Shown in pieces: positions 1-11,875 of a DNA stretch of 64,000 bases. The stretch lies in contig JAANYP010002057.1 of assembly GCA_020465985.1 (NCBI GenBank), positions 1-64,000 of the forward strand, written 5' to 3'. A program made the position numbers and the translations under genes. Every line of letters begins with the position of its first letter. Position 1 is the first letter of the stretch. This DNA is from Centrapalus pauciflorus. Its lineage: Eukaryota; Streptophyta; Magnoliopsida; Asterales; Asteraceae. A model generated the notes under the pieces. That model ran no database searches and was not told where the DNA came from. It saw only the letters and a list, made by a program, of their open reading frames with translations.

Positions 1-1
1 A

Positions 2-1290
2 AAGGCACAAAAAGTTTTACCTTTATTTTATGACATGAATTATATGGGAGACAGACTTAAATCTTTCTTTTTTGAGTCATCAAAAGAAGTTTTAAACCAA
101 GAAAATGAGAAACGTGTTGAACATAAAGAAAAAGAAATTTCTTTTCAATATGAAGAACTTAATGAGAGTTATCCATCTAGAATACCCACTTTAGAGGAAG
201 ACTACTTGTCAACGTATTCAGAAGCTGAATTGAAAACAGAAACTGTAAAACCAATTCCTCAACTTTATATTCCCACAAAATTTCTTCAACATCAAATTAA
301 TGTTTTAGAAAAGGAATTGAAGTCGTCTCAAAAGAAAGCTCTTGATCTTCAAGATGCTCTTCTTAAGAGTGAAGAAAAATTGGTAAGTCAATCTTTTCAA
401 CAAACTGTGGAATTAACAGTCTACAGAGAAAATTTTGAAATGGTTTCTCAAAAGTTGAAGGATTTTTCAAAAGAACAAACAGTTACTCATTCCACCAAAA
501 TTACATATGTGTCATCAAATAAAGGTAAGGCTAAAGCTGAAACTTTTTCTTTCATTTATAAAGGTGAGTGTTCAAAACCGTTTAAAAATGAGGTTTCTAA
601 AAAGACTCAGATCCAATCCAAGTCTTTTAAGAAACCCACTCACCAACAAAAAGAAAATTCTGTCAAGTCTAAATCTTCCATGCTTACTGACTCTAATCGT
701 TTTGTTCCTACAGATTATGTAAGAAGAGTTCTAAAAACCACCATGCTGGATTTTTTGAGTTTTTTTTGTGAAGAAGGCTATAATGCCAAATGAATTTGTT
801 ACTAGAGATAGGATGTCTGTAATCTCTAAAGACAATATGTGTAACAATGTGTGTGACAATGTGTGTAATGATGTACCGAATTCTGTTGTTTCTTTAAAGT
901 ACTCTTTCAGTGAATTATTTAATCTATGTCCAACTCGCTATAGACGACAGGTTCCTGAAATGAATTCTTTCGTGCCATATCCTGTTAAACGAATTCGGAA
1001 AAAGAAAATAAAAAATATTGCATCATTAGCCTCAAATAAAATTGAGACTTGTCCGTTGCCGAGGCCCGAAACCAAAGCAAAGGTCAAAGAAGTCTCAAAA
1101 AGTCAAACACCGAAGGCAATTTCAGCGCCTAAGGTTCCAAAGCCCAAAAAATCCAATCTTCAATGGATTCTGAAGGGTTATGCATCCGGACCACAGAAAT
1201 GCTAAATGGGTTCCTAACACTGTACACGTGCCATATAAATCTGGATATCCTAACAAAAAGGGACCCATATTGAGGTGGGTACCCAAAGTT
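2..1290 (+). pseudogene. copia A gag C-terminal extension (broken)
   Basis: This is the distal gag region that lies after the zinc knuckle in this family. It is rich in Lys, Glu and Ser with coiled-coil-like heptads around 260-420, followed by a basic Pro/Lys-rich tail. It aligns with 52400-53686 of D. The frame starts open at base 2 and shifts near 770, where a T run has 8 T against 7 in D. A small indel near 1193 then gives a stop at 1203-1205. No enzymatic motif is seen; the role is inferred to be structural, as part of Gag. The end is set at the candidate gag-pol intron. Confidence 0.75.
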
Positions 1291-1566
1291 GTGTGATCTT
1301 TATGCAGATGGTTCTTGGTTACTTCTGATCAAGACCTGTTCTTCAATGAAATGGCTTCTAGTTACCTTAGACAAGGACCCGTTCTTTTGCTTGTCGGTTG
1401 TGCTTAAACCGACACATTTGGCTTCTGTGCACACAGCTCAGGACCCGGTCTTAACTCATCATGTTTTCTGAACATCTCGGTTCAGAACACGGTTTGATTG
1501 TAAATTAAGAATGGATGTGTTTGAATGCATATAGTTTTTAATTGTATGAATTTATTTGCTTTTCAG
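1291..1566 (+). other. candidate intron between gag and pol (A)
   Basis: The gag frame ends at GTG TGA and stays closed until a pyrimidine-rich tract ending in tttcag at 1566; the protease frame opens at the next base. The corresponding D segment is also exactly 276 nt. Both join phase 0 to phase 0. The donor GTGTGA is weak, so the exact donor is uncertain; the acceptor is good. Readthrough is unlikely because several in-frame stops are present. Confidence 0.5.
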
Positions 1567-4500
1567 GCTAAATCCATTTGGTGTATGGATTCGGGTTGCT
1601 CCAAGCATATGACGGGAAGAAGAGAATTACTGTCCAACGTAGTTGAACAATATTGCGGAATGGTAAAATTCGGGAACAACCATCAGGCTCATATCAAAGG
1701 ATACGGGGACTTAGTTCTAAATAATCTAGTCATTAAGGACGTTGACTATGTTGAGGGGTTATCACATAATCTATTTAGCATAGAACAGCTCTGTGACAAA
1801 GGACTAGAGGTAACGTTTAGAGCTAAGAACTGCAGTGTGAGGAGTATGGATGGAAAAGAAATCCTGTCTGGTTCCCGAAACTCTAACCTCTACACCATTG
1901 ACGTAGCCAAGCTGATAGTAAAGGATAACATTTGCCTCTTATCAAAAGCCTCTTCAAAAGACTCTTGGTTGTGGCATCGAAGATTATCCCATTTGAATTT
2001 TGACAATATCAACAAGCTGGCTGCGAAACAATTGGTCAAAGGTCTCCCTGAATTGCGTTATGAAAAGGACCATCTTTGTGGAGCTTGTGAGAAAGGAAAA
2101 ATGAAACGATCATCTCACAAACCAAAGCCCGAACCATCAACAAAAAGAGTATTGGAGTTACTTCATATGGATTTATGCAGACCAATGCGGACACAGAGCA
2201 TAAACGGGAAACGATATGTGTTGGTTATCGTTGATGACTATTCACGATATACCTGGGTCAGGTTCTTGCGATCCAAGGACGAGACAGCTCAAGAAATCAT
2301 AGATTTTGTCAAGAGTGTCGAGACCCAACAGCAGCTGTCAGTGCAATCAATCAGATCTGATAACGGCACGGAGTTCAAGAACTCGGTAGTTGAGGGCTTC
2401 CTTCGATCCAAAGGTATTCAACATCAATATTCTGCTGCTCGAATGCCACAACAAAATGGGGTCGTGGAAAGGCGTAACCGTACGCTTGTGGAAGCCGCTC
2501 GTACAATGCTCACATACTCAAAGCTACCTCCATTCTTGTGGGTCGAATCCGTATCAACAGCCTGCTATACACAAATCGCTCCATTATCCATAAGCGCTTT
2601 AACAAAACTCCTTACCAACTCTTTTTGAATAAAGTGCCATTTATCAAGTACTTACGTGTATTTGGTTGCAGGTGCTATGTGCTGAACGATAAAGACAACC
2701 TCGGGAAGTTTAACGAAAAGGCGAACCAGAACAATCAATGAAAGTGTGCATGTCACATTTGATGAGTTGGCTGAACTGGCACCCAAAGTTGATCATACAG
2801 GACCTCGCATTACTCAAATGCCTGGAGACTCTTCTAATAACCCCATTTCTTTTTCTTCTTCTGATTTGGTTAATTTGTTTGATCCTTTTTACGTAAAATT
2901 TTTCGGTCCTAATGCTAATTGTCTAATGTTGTCAATAATGTAGGTAATCCTTCCAATTCAACTGCGCCACAAAGTTTCTCCGATCCATCTTCATCCATAT
3001 CATACCCTCATCCATCAACATCATCCACCGATACGTCCGCAGCTGAATCTACTCCTATAATACCCTCACATATAATATCAACTATCCTTCCTTCACCTGA
3101 ACACTCGGAAATCGAACCGGAACCAGTGGTACCGTCATTTGAAACCATTGACCATGAATCTTCATCTATCCCTACCTTAACCACTGAGATTCCATCCCGA
3201 GCACCCCTTCCACACGAGATTAAATGGACCCGAAGTCAACCAACAGATCAAATCATTGGTGATGTTTCAACAGGAGTCCAAACTCGTAGGGCGTCTGCTA
3301 ATGAATGTCTCTTCGTATCATTCCTTAGCATGATAGAGCCTGCTCGTGTGGATGAAGCCCTAAAAGATCCAGATTGGATAGTTGCAATGCAAGAGGAACT
3401 CAACCAATTTGAACAGCTGAGAGTACGGCGGTTAGTTCCCAAACCAAAAGACCGTACAGTGATCGGAACAAAGTGGATTTTTAAGAGCAAATGAGATGAG
3501 AACGGCATTGTGATAAGGAATAAAGCGAGAATTGTTGCCAAAGGCTACCGACAACAAAAAGGGATAGATTATGACGAGACCTTCACTCCAGTTGCACGGA
3601 TTGAAGCAATCAGAATCTTCTTGGCGTACGCGGCACACAAGGATTTCAAAGTGTACCAAATGGACGTCAAGACTGCCTTTCTAAACGGTGAACTTAACGA
3701 AGAGGTATATGTTGAACAAACACAATGCTTTGTTGATGCACATAAACCTGACCATGTTTATGTGCTAGATAAAGCCCTCTATGGTTTAAAACAAGCACCA
3801 GCACCTCGTGCATGGTATGATAGTCTTTCTAATTTCCTTATTTCTGGCGGTTTCTGTAAAGGTGTGGTGGACACAACTCTGTTCACTAAAAGGGAAGGCC
3901 CACATATAATGCTGGTACAGATATATGTCGACGACATTATATTTGGATCTACTGACAGTAACTTCTGTAAGGATTTTTCAGCCCTAATGGAGTCCAGGTT
4001 CTAGATGAGTATGATGGGGGAAATGAACTTTTTCCTCGGATTACAATTCAAACAACTTGAGGATGGGATTTTTGTGAACCAGTCAAAATATACTCTTGAC
4101 ATTCTCAAGAAGTATAAGTTAGACTCTTGCACGAGTATCACAACTCCCATGGCCTCCAACTGTAAGTTAGACACCGATCCTTCTAGGAAAAGTGTCGATA
4201 ATACAACTTACAGAGGGATGATAGGATCCTTACTGTATCTGACTACTAGTAGGCCGGATATAATGTTTTCAACATGTCTTTGTGCTAGATTTCAGGCCGA
4301 CCCAAAAGAATCACACCTAACTGCGGTAAAATGTATTTTTCGTTATCTTAAGGGTACACCCGATCTTGGTCTATGGTATCCAAAGGGAACCGATTTCGAA
4401 CTTACCGCTTTTTCAGAAGCTGATTTTACAGGTTGTAGAGTTGACAGAAAAAGCACGTCCGGAGGAATACAGTTCTTGGGAGATAGACCGGTGAGTTGGT

Positions 4501-4874
4501 CCTTCAAAAAGCAGAATTGTGTTTCAACATCCACAGCTGAGGCTGAGTATGTAGCAGCTGCAAGCTGTTGCTCTCAAGTGCTGTGGATGAGAACACAATT
4601 ACGCGATTATGGATTCTCACTCACCAATATCCCAATTTACTGCGATTCTCGAAGTGCAATTGCCATCTCTTGCAATCCCGTGCAGCACTCTCGAACGAAA
4701 CACATAGATATCAGGTATCATTTTTTTAAAGATCACGTAGAAAAGGGAACCATTAAGTTGTATTTTGTTGGCACGAAATATCAACTTGCGGATATATTTA
4801 CTAAAGCTTTAGACGAACCTCGTTTTCAGTTTTTAGTTTCCCATATCGGCATGTTGAATCCGCCTTCCAATTAA
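1567..4874 (+). pseudogene. pol: copia A pol (protease-integrase-RT-RNase H), decayed
   Basis: The order is copia type. The protease motif DSGCSKHMTG is at about 1586; the GAG-pre-integrase HHCC region is around 1960-2110; the integrase catalytic core has RSDNGTEF near 2355 and an NGVVERRNRT motif near 2457. RT shows the AFLNGE block near 3675 and YVDDIIFGST near 3925. RNase H shows STAEAEY near 4530. Breaks relative to D: a 1-nt deletion near 2574; a 62-nt deletion near 2722 that restores the original frame; a 1-nt deletion near 2922; TGA at 3492-3494 (CGA in D); a 6-nt duplication near 3798; TAG at 4002-4004 (GAG in C and D). No complete product is possible. Confidence 0.95.
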
Positions 4875-5580
4875 ATTACAGATATTGTCTTAAATAATTC
4901 TATTTCCATCTATCATGATTGAAATTCCTTTATTTTAGAAAATATCTGTTATTTAAATTTAAGGATTGTGTCACAAAATTGAAACTCAATATTCCTTATC
5001 TGTGTACATTTTTAATAATTAATGATCCTGGCAAATTGTTGTGTGAATTGTTCATCACGGAGTGGGACGCAAACATAATCCAGGTTTGTCTGTATCTTTA
5101 AGGCTAAAAAGGTTCACGAGCTTTATCTGAAAAAGAAAAGGAAAGGAAACATACAGGTATTTATTTGAGGGGGAGTATAGTTAGGATATTAATTTTTATA
5201 ATTCTCTGTTTCTTTTTAATTTTTGTTAAATTTTAAATTTTAGGTTGGTTATAGTTTAGTCTATTGTTTTAAGTTTAACTTAATAGATCGGAAAATCCCA
5301 AAAAGATTTTAATTGTTCAAATTTATCAAAGAGCCAAAAATATTTTAGTTTATTTTATTTTAGTTTAGTTTATTTTATCTTAACTTAAATGATCAAAGAA
5401 AAATATCAAAAATATTTTATTTTGTTTTTGCTTATTTTTTAAGAAAAGCACAAAAAGATTAATAAACTGGGCCACATCTTTTTAATTAATTCTCTTGTTG
5501 TTATTTTATTTAAGGCCCAATAATTTTTATTCTCTTTGTGTGTGTTGTGATGAACAAAATCGGCGGCACACTCTATTTTT
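4875..5580 (+). other. post-pol spacer of A with internal polypurine tract
   Basis: This is AT-rich non-coding DNA matching the post-pol region of C and D. GAGGGGGAG at 5167-5175 is a typical plant copia polypurine tract, yet the real 3' LTR lies 5.7 kb further on. The sequence directly after it (gtatagttagg...) resembles the start of an LTR and may be a relic. No coding potential is evident. Confidence 0.6.
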
Positions 5581-5625
5581 TGGCGCGGATCCTATGACCC
5601 GGACCCGACCCGCGCTCATTTAAAT
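5581..5625 (+). promoter_or_regulatory. internal promoter-like block of A
   Basis: A GC-rich stretch (ggcgcggatcc followed by gacccg repeats) stands out from AT-rich surroundings and is followed by TTTAAAT at 5619-5625. The same arrangement, GGCGCGGATCC then gacccg repeats then a TATA-like motif then cttcatcttcaagat, recurs at 48629 in C and 57982 in D. I infer a Pol II promoter for the downstream extra ORF. Function is not proven. Confidence 0.5.
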
Positions 5626-5669
5626 GGGGAGTCAACCGGTCAAATTTTCTTACTTCATCTTCAAGATTT

Positions 5670-6629
5670 GGGAAAATTATGCAAAAAACCATCAAAGTAC
5701 AAAAATTTTTCGATTAAGTCCCCATTTCATTTTTTATTTTTGATAAGTCCCCAAACTGCTTAAACCTTTTAAATTGGTCTGTTAACCTGTTATAACAGGT
5801 TAACATGCTTAAACCTATTTTGCAAAAACCATCAAAGTATAAAAAATTTTCGATTAAGTCTCCATTTCATTTTTTTTTCCCTTATAAGTCTCCGAACTAA
5901 TTAAACCTTTCAACTTTTCGATAAAATAAAAACGAATATTCTTAAACTTTTAAAAACGGCGATGTTTATTACGATGACAGAGCATGCCATGTTTGTCTAG
6001 ACCAAAATAAGTTGGTTTGAAAACAATATTTTTTAAAAACGAAGATGGTTGTTTGAAAATAATAAATTTTGTTAAAAGTTCGTTATTCCGGATAATATAA
6101 GTTGGTTTGATATAATAACATAAATGATGATTATTTCGATCCTATGTTTGTCTAGACCACAATTTTTAAATATATTTAAGTTGTTCATCCCGACTAAACT
6201 TTAAACAATAAAAATGATCGTTTTGATTTATCATTTTGTTTTATTTTTTTGCATCCACATATGTGTTACGTGAGTGTCAATTGAATAATCACATAAATTG
6301 ATAAAACAACAAATAACATGAGTTTCATCAAGATAAGAGATTTATGTGGCAAAAAAATTAGTTGAGGGATTTATAAGACAAAATAATTTAGTTAATGGAT
6401 TTATAAGACAAAATTATTTAGTTGGGGGACTTAATCGAAAAAAATCATAGATTTATAAAATCCACGTCAGTAATTGCAACCCGCTTAACAGGTTACCGGT
6501 AACTTTTTCTAAAAAAAACACCAAATTCGTGATTTTTATTCAGTTAAGGGACTTATCAGACAAAAAAATTGATTGAGGGACTTAATCGAAGAAAAACTTG
6601 TAGTTTGATGTTTTTTGTGAAATTTTCCC
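5670..6629. mobile_element. non-autonomous MULE in the leader of A's extra ORF
   Basis: The element begins GGGAAAATT and ends AATTTTCCC. The two ends are long, imperfect inverted repeats, and it is flanked by perfect 9-bp direct repeats tcaagattt (5661-5669 and 6630-6638), the target duplication typical of Mutator-like elements. Each end holds a duplicated motif (caaaaaccatcaaagta... at about 5680 and 5822). It has no transposase ORF. It interrupts the leader about 44 nt downstream of the TATA-like motif. Confidence 0.88.
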
Positions 6630-6762
6630 TCAAGATTTCTCTCCTTCTCTCTCCCCCTCCGTCGAATACCCACCGCCTCAACCTCCATTAAAACCGAATC
6701 CAAGCTTTTGGACCACCATCTTCTTTCGTTTTTCTTGCTTCATTCACCTTCGACATCATCAG

Positions 6763-7431
6763 GTAACTTCTTTTTAACTTTATTTTAGCTTTTAACTTCA
6801 TGTTTTGTGTGTTTGATTTTCAAAATTTCTTTAGTTTTTTCTTTTCGGTTTTTCTAATTTCTAGGTAGTTTAATGTGTGTTTTTAACTTAGTTGTAGTTA
6901 GATAAAATGTTCATTATGTGTTTTTAGTCTAACATCTTTAATTTCATGCATTTTTGTCACATTTAACTGTTCACGTTTAAATTTGCATGAACTCATTAAC
7001 TGTTTGCATGCATTTCGGACGTCCGAGATGTCCCACTTAGACTAATTTTCAAGTTTTTCAACATACATAAACCAAATTCGGACCACTGTTAAATCGAATT
7101 CGGACCATCAACATGTTTCAACCGAATTCGGACCCCCCAATTCCTCATCATCACTTACATCTATTTCGGTCCCCATCCGAATTCGGACCATCATCATGCA
7201 TCATCAAATTCGAACCCCAAACATCAAATTTCATGCATTATCCGGATTTCGGTCGGATCCGAATTCGGTGACACTGTTCATCCGAATTTGGACCATCCGA
7301 AATCCAACACTTAGCATATTTTTTTCAATTTTCTCATTTTTGCATTTTCACTATAAATCGAAAAAAAAGAAAATCCAAAAATATTTTCATTCTGGTGCAC
7401 CATTGATTAGAGTTAGGATTGGTGTTTGCAG
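6763..7431 (+). other. candidate leader intron before A's extra ORF
   Basis: The donor CAG|GTAAC at 6763 has matching copies at 58196 (D) and 48851 (C). The acceptor tttgcag ends at 7431, two bases before the ORF start. The leader before the donor is CT-rich. The intron is shorter than in D because about 180 nt next to the acceptor are missing between tttg repeats. Confidence 0.6.
7012..7310. repeat. CCGAATTCGG palindrome array in A's leader intron
   Basis: Around ten irregularly spaced copies of TCCGAATTCGG-like palindromes and half-sites (TTCGGACC, ATCCGAA) occur in about 300 bp. Spacing is not constant, so this is a dispersed array rather than a simple tandem repeat. Confidence 0.85.
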
Positions 7432-7432
7432 G

Positions 7433-10400
7433 ATGATGGAACCAGCTGTTGTCCTCACCCTACCCCATCCCCCCCATTCCCAATAATAACGCCCAACTAC
7501 CCGAACAATCCATCCTTCCCCAAGCCGAGTTTGTCGAGTTTATTCCACATAACTGGCAGCTCGACGTCTCCATTCTCACAAAAGAACCCCAAACCCTCGC
7601 CTTCGACATCCTCCTTCACCACCCCATGTACTACGCCTTGTTTACCGCAATCGCTGTTCCCCAGATTTACCTGCAGCAATTCTGGAACAGATTGCAATAT
7701 ATTCCCGACGCCAAACCCTTCTTCACAACCACCATCGACTGCGTCCCAGTCAAAATCACCATCGCCGCCATACGCCATATACTTCACCTTCCCGCCGAAA
7801 CCTATTTGCCATCCCGCCTTCAGTTTGATCCCATCCCTTCCATCCCAGAAACCCTAGCCGAAATACAAACCCTGGGTTATGACGGCCCTCTCACCAAACC
7901 CTCCGATTTCCGCACAAAGAATCTACAATCTCATTGGCGGATTCTTTTCGATGTCATCAACAAGTGCTTCACAGCAAAGCACTCAGGCCACGACTCTGCC
8001 TCGGCTCAGGTTTTAGCCATGTTCACCGGCTTTGCCTTTGACCGACATGTTGATAATGCGGCTTTCCTCTTCGAGGAATTGAGACGAGTACATGTGGAGA
8101 GGGGAACCAAGAAGGGACGCAAGTACATACCTCTCCAACGGTTTCTGCAACTTATCATCCAATATGCGATGGATAATGATGAGGACATTCACGAACGTCC
8201 TGAAGCCGACGTCTACCCTACCGTGGCCATTCGAAAGCTTACTTTGCCAAAGGGGGCCCCTACAGTGCCTATAATGACTATTCCGTTGTCACTATTGCTC
8301 AAGGCAAGGGATTTGGAACGGGTTAGGGCTTACATTCGAGTGTTCTATCCGGATGAGGCTCAGTCAAAACCGACTGAGTCTAGCCAATCCGAAGGTGAGG
8401 CCAGAATGACTGAGGACGAGGGAGATCAGGCGGAGGCTTAACAATCATTGGGGATAGTTGAGCGGGAGCCTGTGTTTGTAAGTGAGGGAGAAGGTGGTGA
8501 GGCGGCAGAGGCGGCGGATTCCGAACGAACCGTCTCTGTCGTACGAACGATAGATATTCCATCTGCGGGTGACCGAAGCCCTATCAGCCGGACTACCCAC
8601 CATAAGACCGTCAGTCCAACGGTCGAAATCACCCTCACCATCCACTTGGTATCCCCTCAAAGGGAAACCACTTCATTTCACGGGGTTTCTGCACATACAC
8701 CATCGCCCTCTCATTCGGAGAGTGGCGGTGTTGAACGAGGTCACACTCCTCCCCACGTGACCAAACTTCATTCACCATTCCATCCCCCCATATACACACG
8801 ACGCACGATGCCTCTGTGGCATCCCCTAGAGCTGCCTTCGTGGCAACTCCACAAACTTCCGGATCTGAGCGTCCCATAGTGGAGCCAGAAATGACGGAAG
8901 GAAAACCTGGAGTGGCTCCATCAACGCCATCCACTTCAGGCCATCTCCCCATCAACTTGGAGATGCTAACGGCAGCTCTTCGTGCTGCCGGAGTGATTAC
9001 CCGGGCTGACCTGGACGCCCAAAAGGAAGCTGCCAAGGAACGTCACACCGCCCTTCTCTCACTTATCAAGGGTAAGGGTGTCGCTTCTGAAGCTGTGCCT
9101 CCACCAGGATCCCATTCAGTCTAAAATCAGATTGCCGACCTGTCCGACAAAATAGATGCGCTGACACGCCTTATTCTTCAAGTCCAGGAGAAATGAACTC
9201 CAGAATGTGTCGTCTTGAGTCTGCGGTGATTGAACTTCAGTGCCGTCCTCAGGCTGAGGCTTAGAAAAGAAAGCATGACGATCAGGACGACCCTGATCGT
9301 CATGAGGGGGAGAAAAGACTGAAAACTCAGTCTGAGGACCCAATGTTGTTTGTAGGGGGAGCAGAGACCGAAGGGACAGAGTTTCAGGGGTCAAGGGAAC
9401 AGATGCAAGAGGCTCAGGAATACTTGATTTAGAAGACGAGCCCATGGTCGAGGGTCCAGCTCCACTGGATCCAATGACATCTATGGTAGAGTTCGAGCCC
9501 ATTCATGAGAAAGTTGAAATCATATTGGTGTCTGACTCAGACTCCGATACCGAGGACAACGAACCTATGATCATTCCTAAGCCTGAGCCAGAATCACCTA
9601 AAAAATCCTGATCTTCCTCCTTTGATTTCCTAAACTCACCACCACCAGCCCTACAACAAGAAATTCTTTCATCCATACAAGCTCCCCCGTCACTCAAAGC
9701 ATCCCATCTAGTCCAAGGCCCACCAAGATCTCCAAGTCCTCCCCCAGTCCAACAAACGGAACAACCATGTCCTTCGCAAAGCAAGAGGGTTGATTGCTTT
9801 GATGAAACTCCAGAAGGACCCGGTGAATATAGGAGAGAAGATTTGTACTGGGTAGGCCAGTTTTCAAGAGGTGAGGTACACAATCTACCGCCTGAAAAAA
9901 AAAGACAAACTAAGACAAGAACGGCGGGGGACAATCATAAAATTGCTTGAAGCTAAAAAGTCTGAAATCGAAGAACCCCCCGTTCAGGGCCTCAAAGAAT
10001 TCCTGCAGAAGTTTCCTCCTGAGCAGTTTCAGAACCCGTTCTTAGAAGAGAGACTTAAGATGGTATTCAGAAAGAACCCTGGATCCTTCAGCAGACACCT
10101 TCTGATGGAACTGACAAATGTAACCAAAGCTGAGCAGGCTGAATACTATCAATTAATGCTCAGGGAGAGGAGGTCAAAAGTGTCAAAATCGAAGATAAAG
10201 AAACTCATATCCATCACCATGTGCAAAAGGGCAAAAGTATACTATCCCGCCTTTCAAGTAGAAAGATAAGATGGCACGGCTGATGAGTTCTTCGAGAATG
10301 ATCTGGACTTCATAAATGTGGACAACGTCGAATTCTTACACGAACAATTGAAAAATCGTATTAAAGGGCGTCTGTCTCGCATGACTGCTTTAGGTGCCCT

Positions 10401-10860
10401 TGTTCGAAGTATGAACCACCGCTCGATCATTATGTGCCTCAGAGACTTCCAAATGGCAATAGAGAGCGCGATGGTTAAAGTGGGCCTACGAGCACCTGAA
10501 CAAGACAGCTTCCTTCTAGCCCACCATCCTGCATACAGAGTTATATTTAGAGGAGGCCCGGGTGTCATTTTTATCAATCAGAAGGGCTACAAAAGGTTCA
10601 TGCGCTTTGAGGATCTTCCCTGTTACTCCGACGGTACTCTCAGATTGGTTTGAGTCGCACTTACTCAGAAAGTTCAAGATTTTGACGCTCAACCAGATCC
10701 ACAACAAAGATGCTCACCGAAGGAAATTCAGGACACCCTCAGCGGCATTGAAATCCTGAACGAACTGCTACATATGAGACAAGTGACCAGACGCTTTGAC
10801 GTCATCCTTGGACTCCGAGAATCGACCGATCATGCCAGAGTTCCAGGACCTCCAAAATGA
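7433..10860 (+). pseudogene. extra ORF (aORF) of copia A, decayed
   Basis: This is the homologue of D 59278-62713. The start ATG-ATG lies right after the candidate acceptor. A C-run insertion near 7474 shifts the frame, after which it is open to a stop at 8439-8441 (TAA; CAA in D). Further frameshifts lie near 8800 and after 9180, with stops at 9122-9124, 10267-10269 (GAA in D) and 10651-10653 (CGA in D); the natural stop is 10858-10860. The N-terminal third is a conserved globular-looking domain, the middle is Ser/Pro/Glu-rich, and the C-terminal third is basic then globular. I see no enzyme motif or clear membrane segment. In position it equals the env-like or extra ORFs of Sirevirus-type copia elements. 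Its function is unknown. Confidence 0.8.
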
Positions 10861-10863
10861 TCG

Positions 10864-10875
10864 AAAAGGGGGAGA
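10864..10875 (+). promoter_or_regulatory. polypurine tract of A
   Basis: AAAAGGGGGAGA lies directly before the 3' LTR start and is the expected plus-strand primer site. Confidence 0.85.
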
Positions 10876-10876
10876 T

Positions 10877-11223
10877 TGTTAGACATTTAATTTCGATCAT
10901 ATGGAGTTATTTTGTAATAATTATTTACTTAGTATTTAGTTTTGTATTTAGTTTCTATGTAATTTATTTCCTTGTAAAAGTCTAGGGGGCATTTGTGTCA
11001 ATGCCCCATAGTTAATTAAATGGAGCTATAATAGCTCCTAGGGCTTCTTTTGTATCACACGGTTGACATATTGAATACAAAACACTGCAGCTACCATTTG
11101 CATATTCTCTCTAATATTCATATTGTCTTCTTCATCATTACCTAATTATTGAGCTAGTTTCTTCTTGGGTTTTGATAAAGAATCATCAAGGTGCTGAAAT
11201 ATATATGGGAATACAAGTTTACA
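10877..11223 (+). repeat. 3' LTR of A (347 bp)
   Basis: It starts TGTTAGAC and ends TTTACA and aligns with the LTRs of C and D. A TATA motif (TATAATA) sits inside the palindrome GGAGCTATAATAGCTCC at 11022-11038. Another hairpin, GGGGCATT/AATGCCCC, lies at about 10986-11007. Confidence 0.9.
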
Positions 11224-11875
11224 CTACCGATCAACACCCGATATCTCGTTGTTTGATACACAAGACTTCTAATTGATGCTACCAATGGGTATACATGAAC
11301 CATGCGCTCAATATCATTCGTAACATGTGTAATTGTTGTCTTCTTAATGAAATGTATATACCACTCACAACGCAACAAATCAAATAATTTAGAACTTGGA
11401 GAATGATAACAGCTTCCTTGGATTTTGAAATTATGCAAAAGGAATACACCACCCACAAAAGACCTTCACAGGTATAGAAGCATTAAACCGAATGGTTTAT
11501 CAGCTACGACTTTCAGCCTCTGTAACACATTGTATTCGCATACCATTTAGGTAATCAATATATAATGTCACAACATAAAGTCAATATACATACCAGTCTA
11601 CCATTTATCATTTACATCTTTATCAATTAGAATTAATATCATTTTGTCATTTCCATCATCTTTCTGACAAACTCTACCCGAACAATGATGATGTTCCAAC
11701 ATGCATGAGGATGAGTAAGTGATAAAAAACATCTAACATCCAAATATCATCAATTATCTACATAAAAAATGTTGCGGAAACATCTTGACAATAAGCACTA
11801 AGCTATGCCATCGTAATTGAGGAATGCATGTGCACATACTATTACGTAATAAAAACCATATAAGTTCAACAAATA
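11224..11875. other. unassigned AT-rich DNA
   Basis: No convincing ORF, repeat or RNA gene is visible. It separates the LTR of A from the CACTA terminus. Confidence 0.5.

Larger units (their letters stand above)
1..11223 (+). mobile_element. Ty1/copia element A, 5'-truncated by window edge
   Basis: This is the 3' part of a copia LTR retrotransposon: end of gag, pol in the order protease-integrase-RT-RNase H (the copia order), a long post-pol region with an extra ORF, a polypurine tract and a 3' LTR. Base 1 corresponds to about 52399 in element D, so the 5' LTR, leader and most of gag lie outside the window. It is the same family as C and D: the coding parts align with them almost throughout. 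All its ORFs are broken, so it is not autonomous. It carries a MULE insertion at 5670-6629. The 5' target-site copy is not visible; the 3' flank starts ctacc. Confidence 0.93.

Noticed and set aside
563..575. AAAG|GTGAGT donor inside gag (also at about 42111 and 52957)
   Set aside because: A strong match to the 5' splice consensus in all three copies, but joining it to the pol acceptor is out of phase, and the sequence after it continues as conserved coding in D.
7497..7787. Reverse-strand open frame over the extra ORF of A
   Set aside because: Mirror of the coding strand's codon bias; the + strand frame is the one conserved in C and D.
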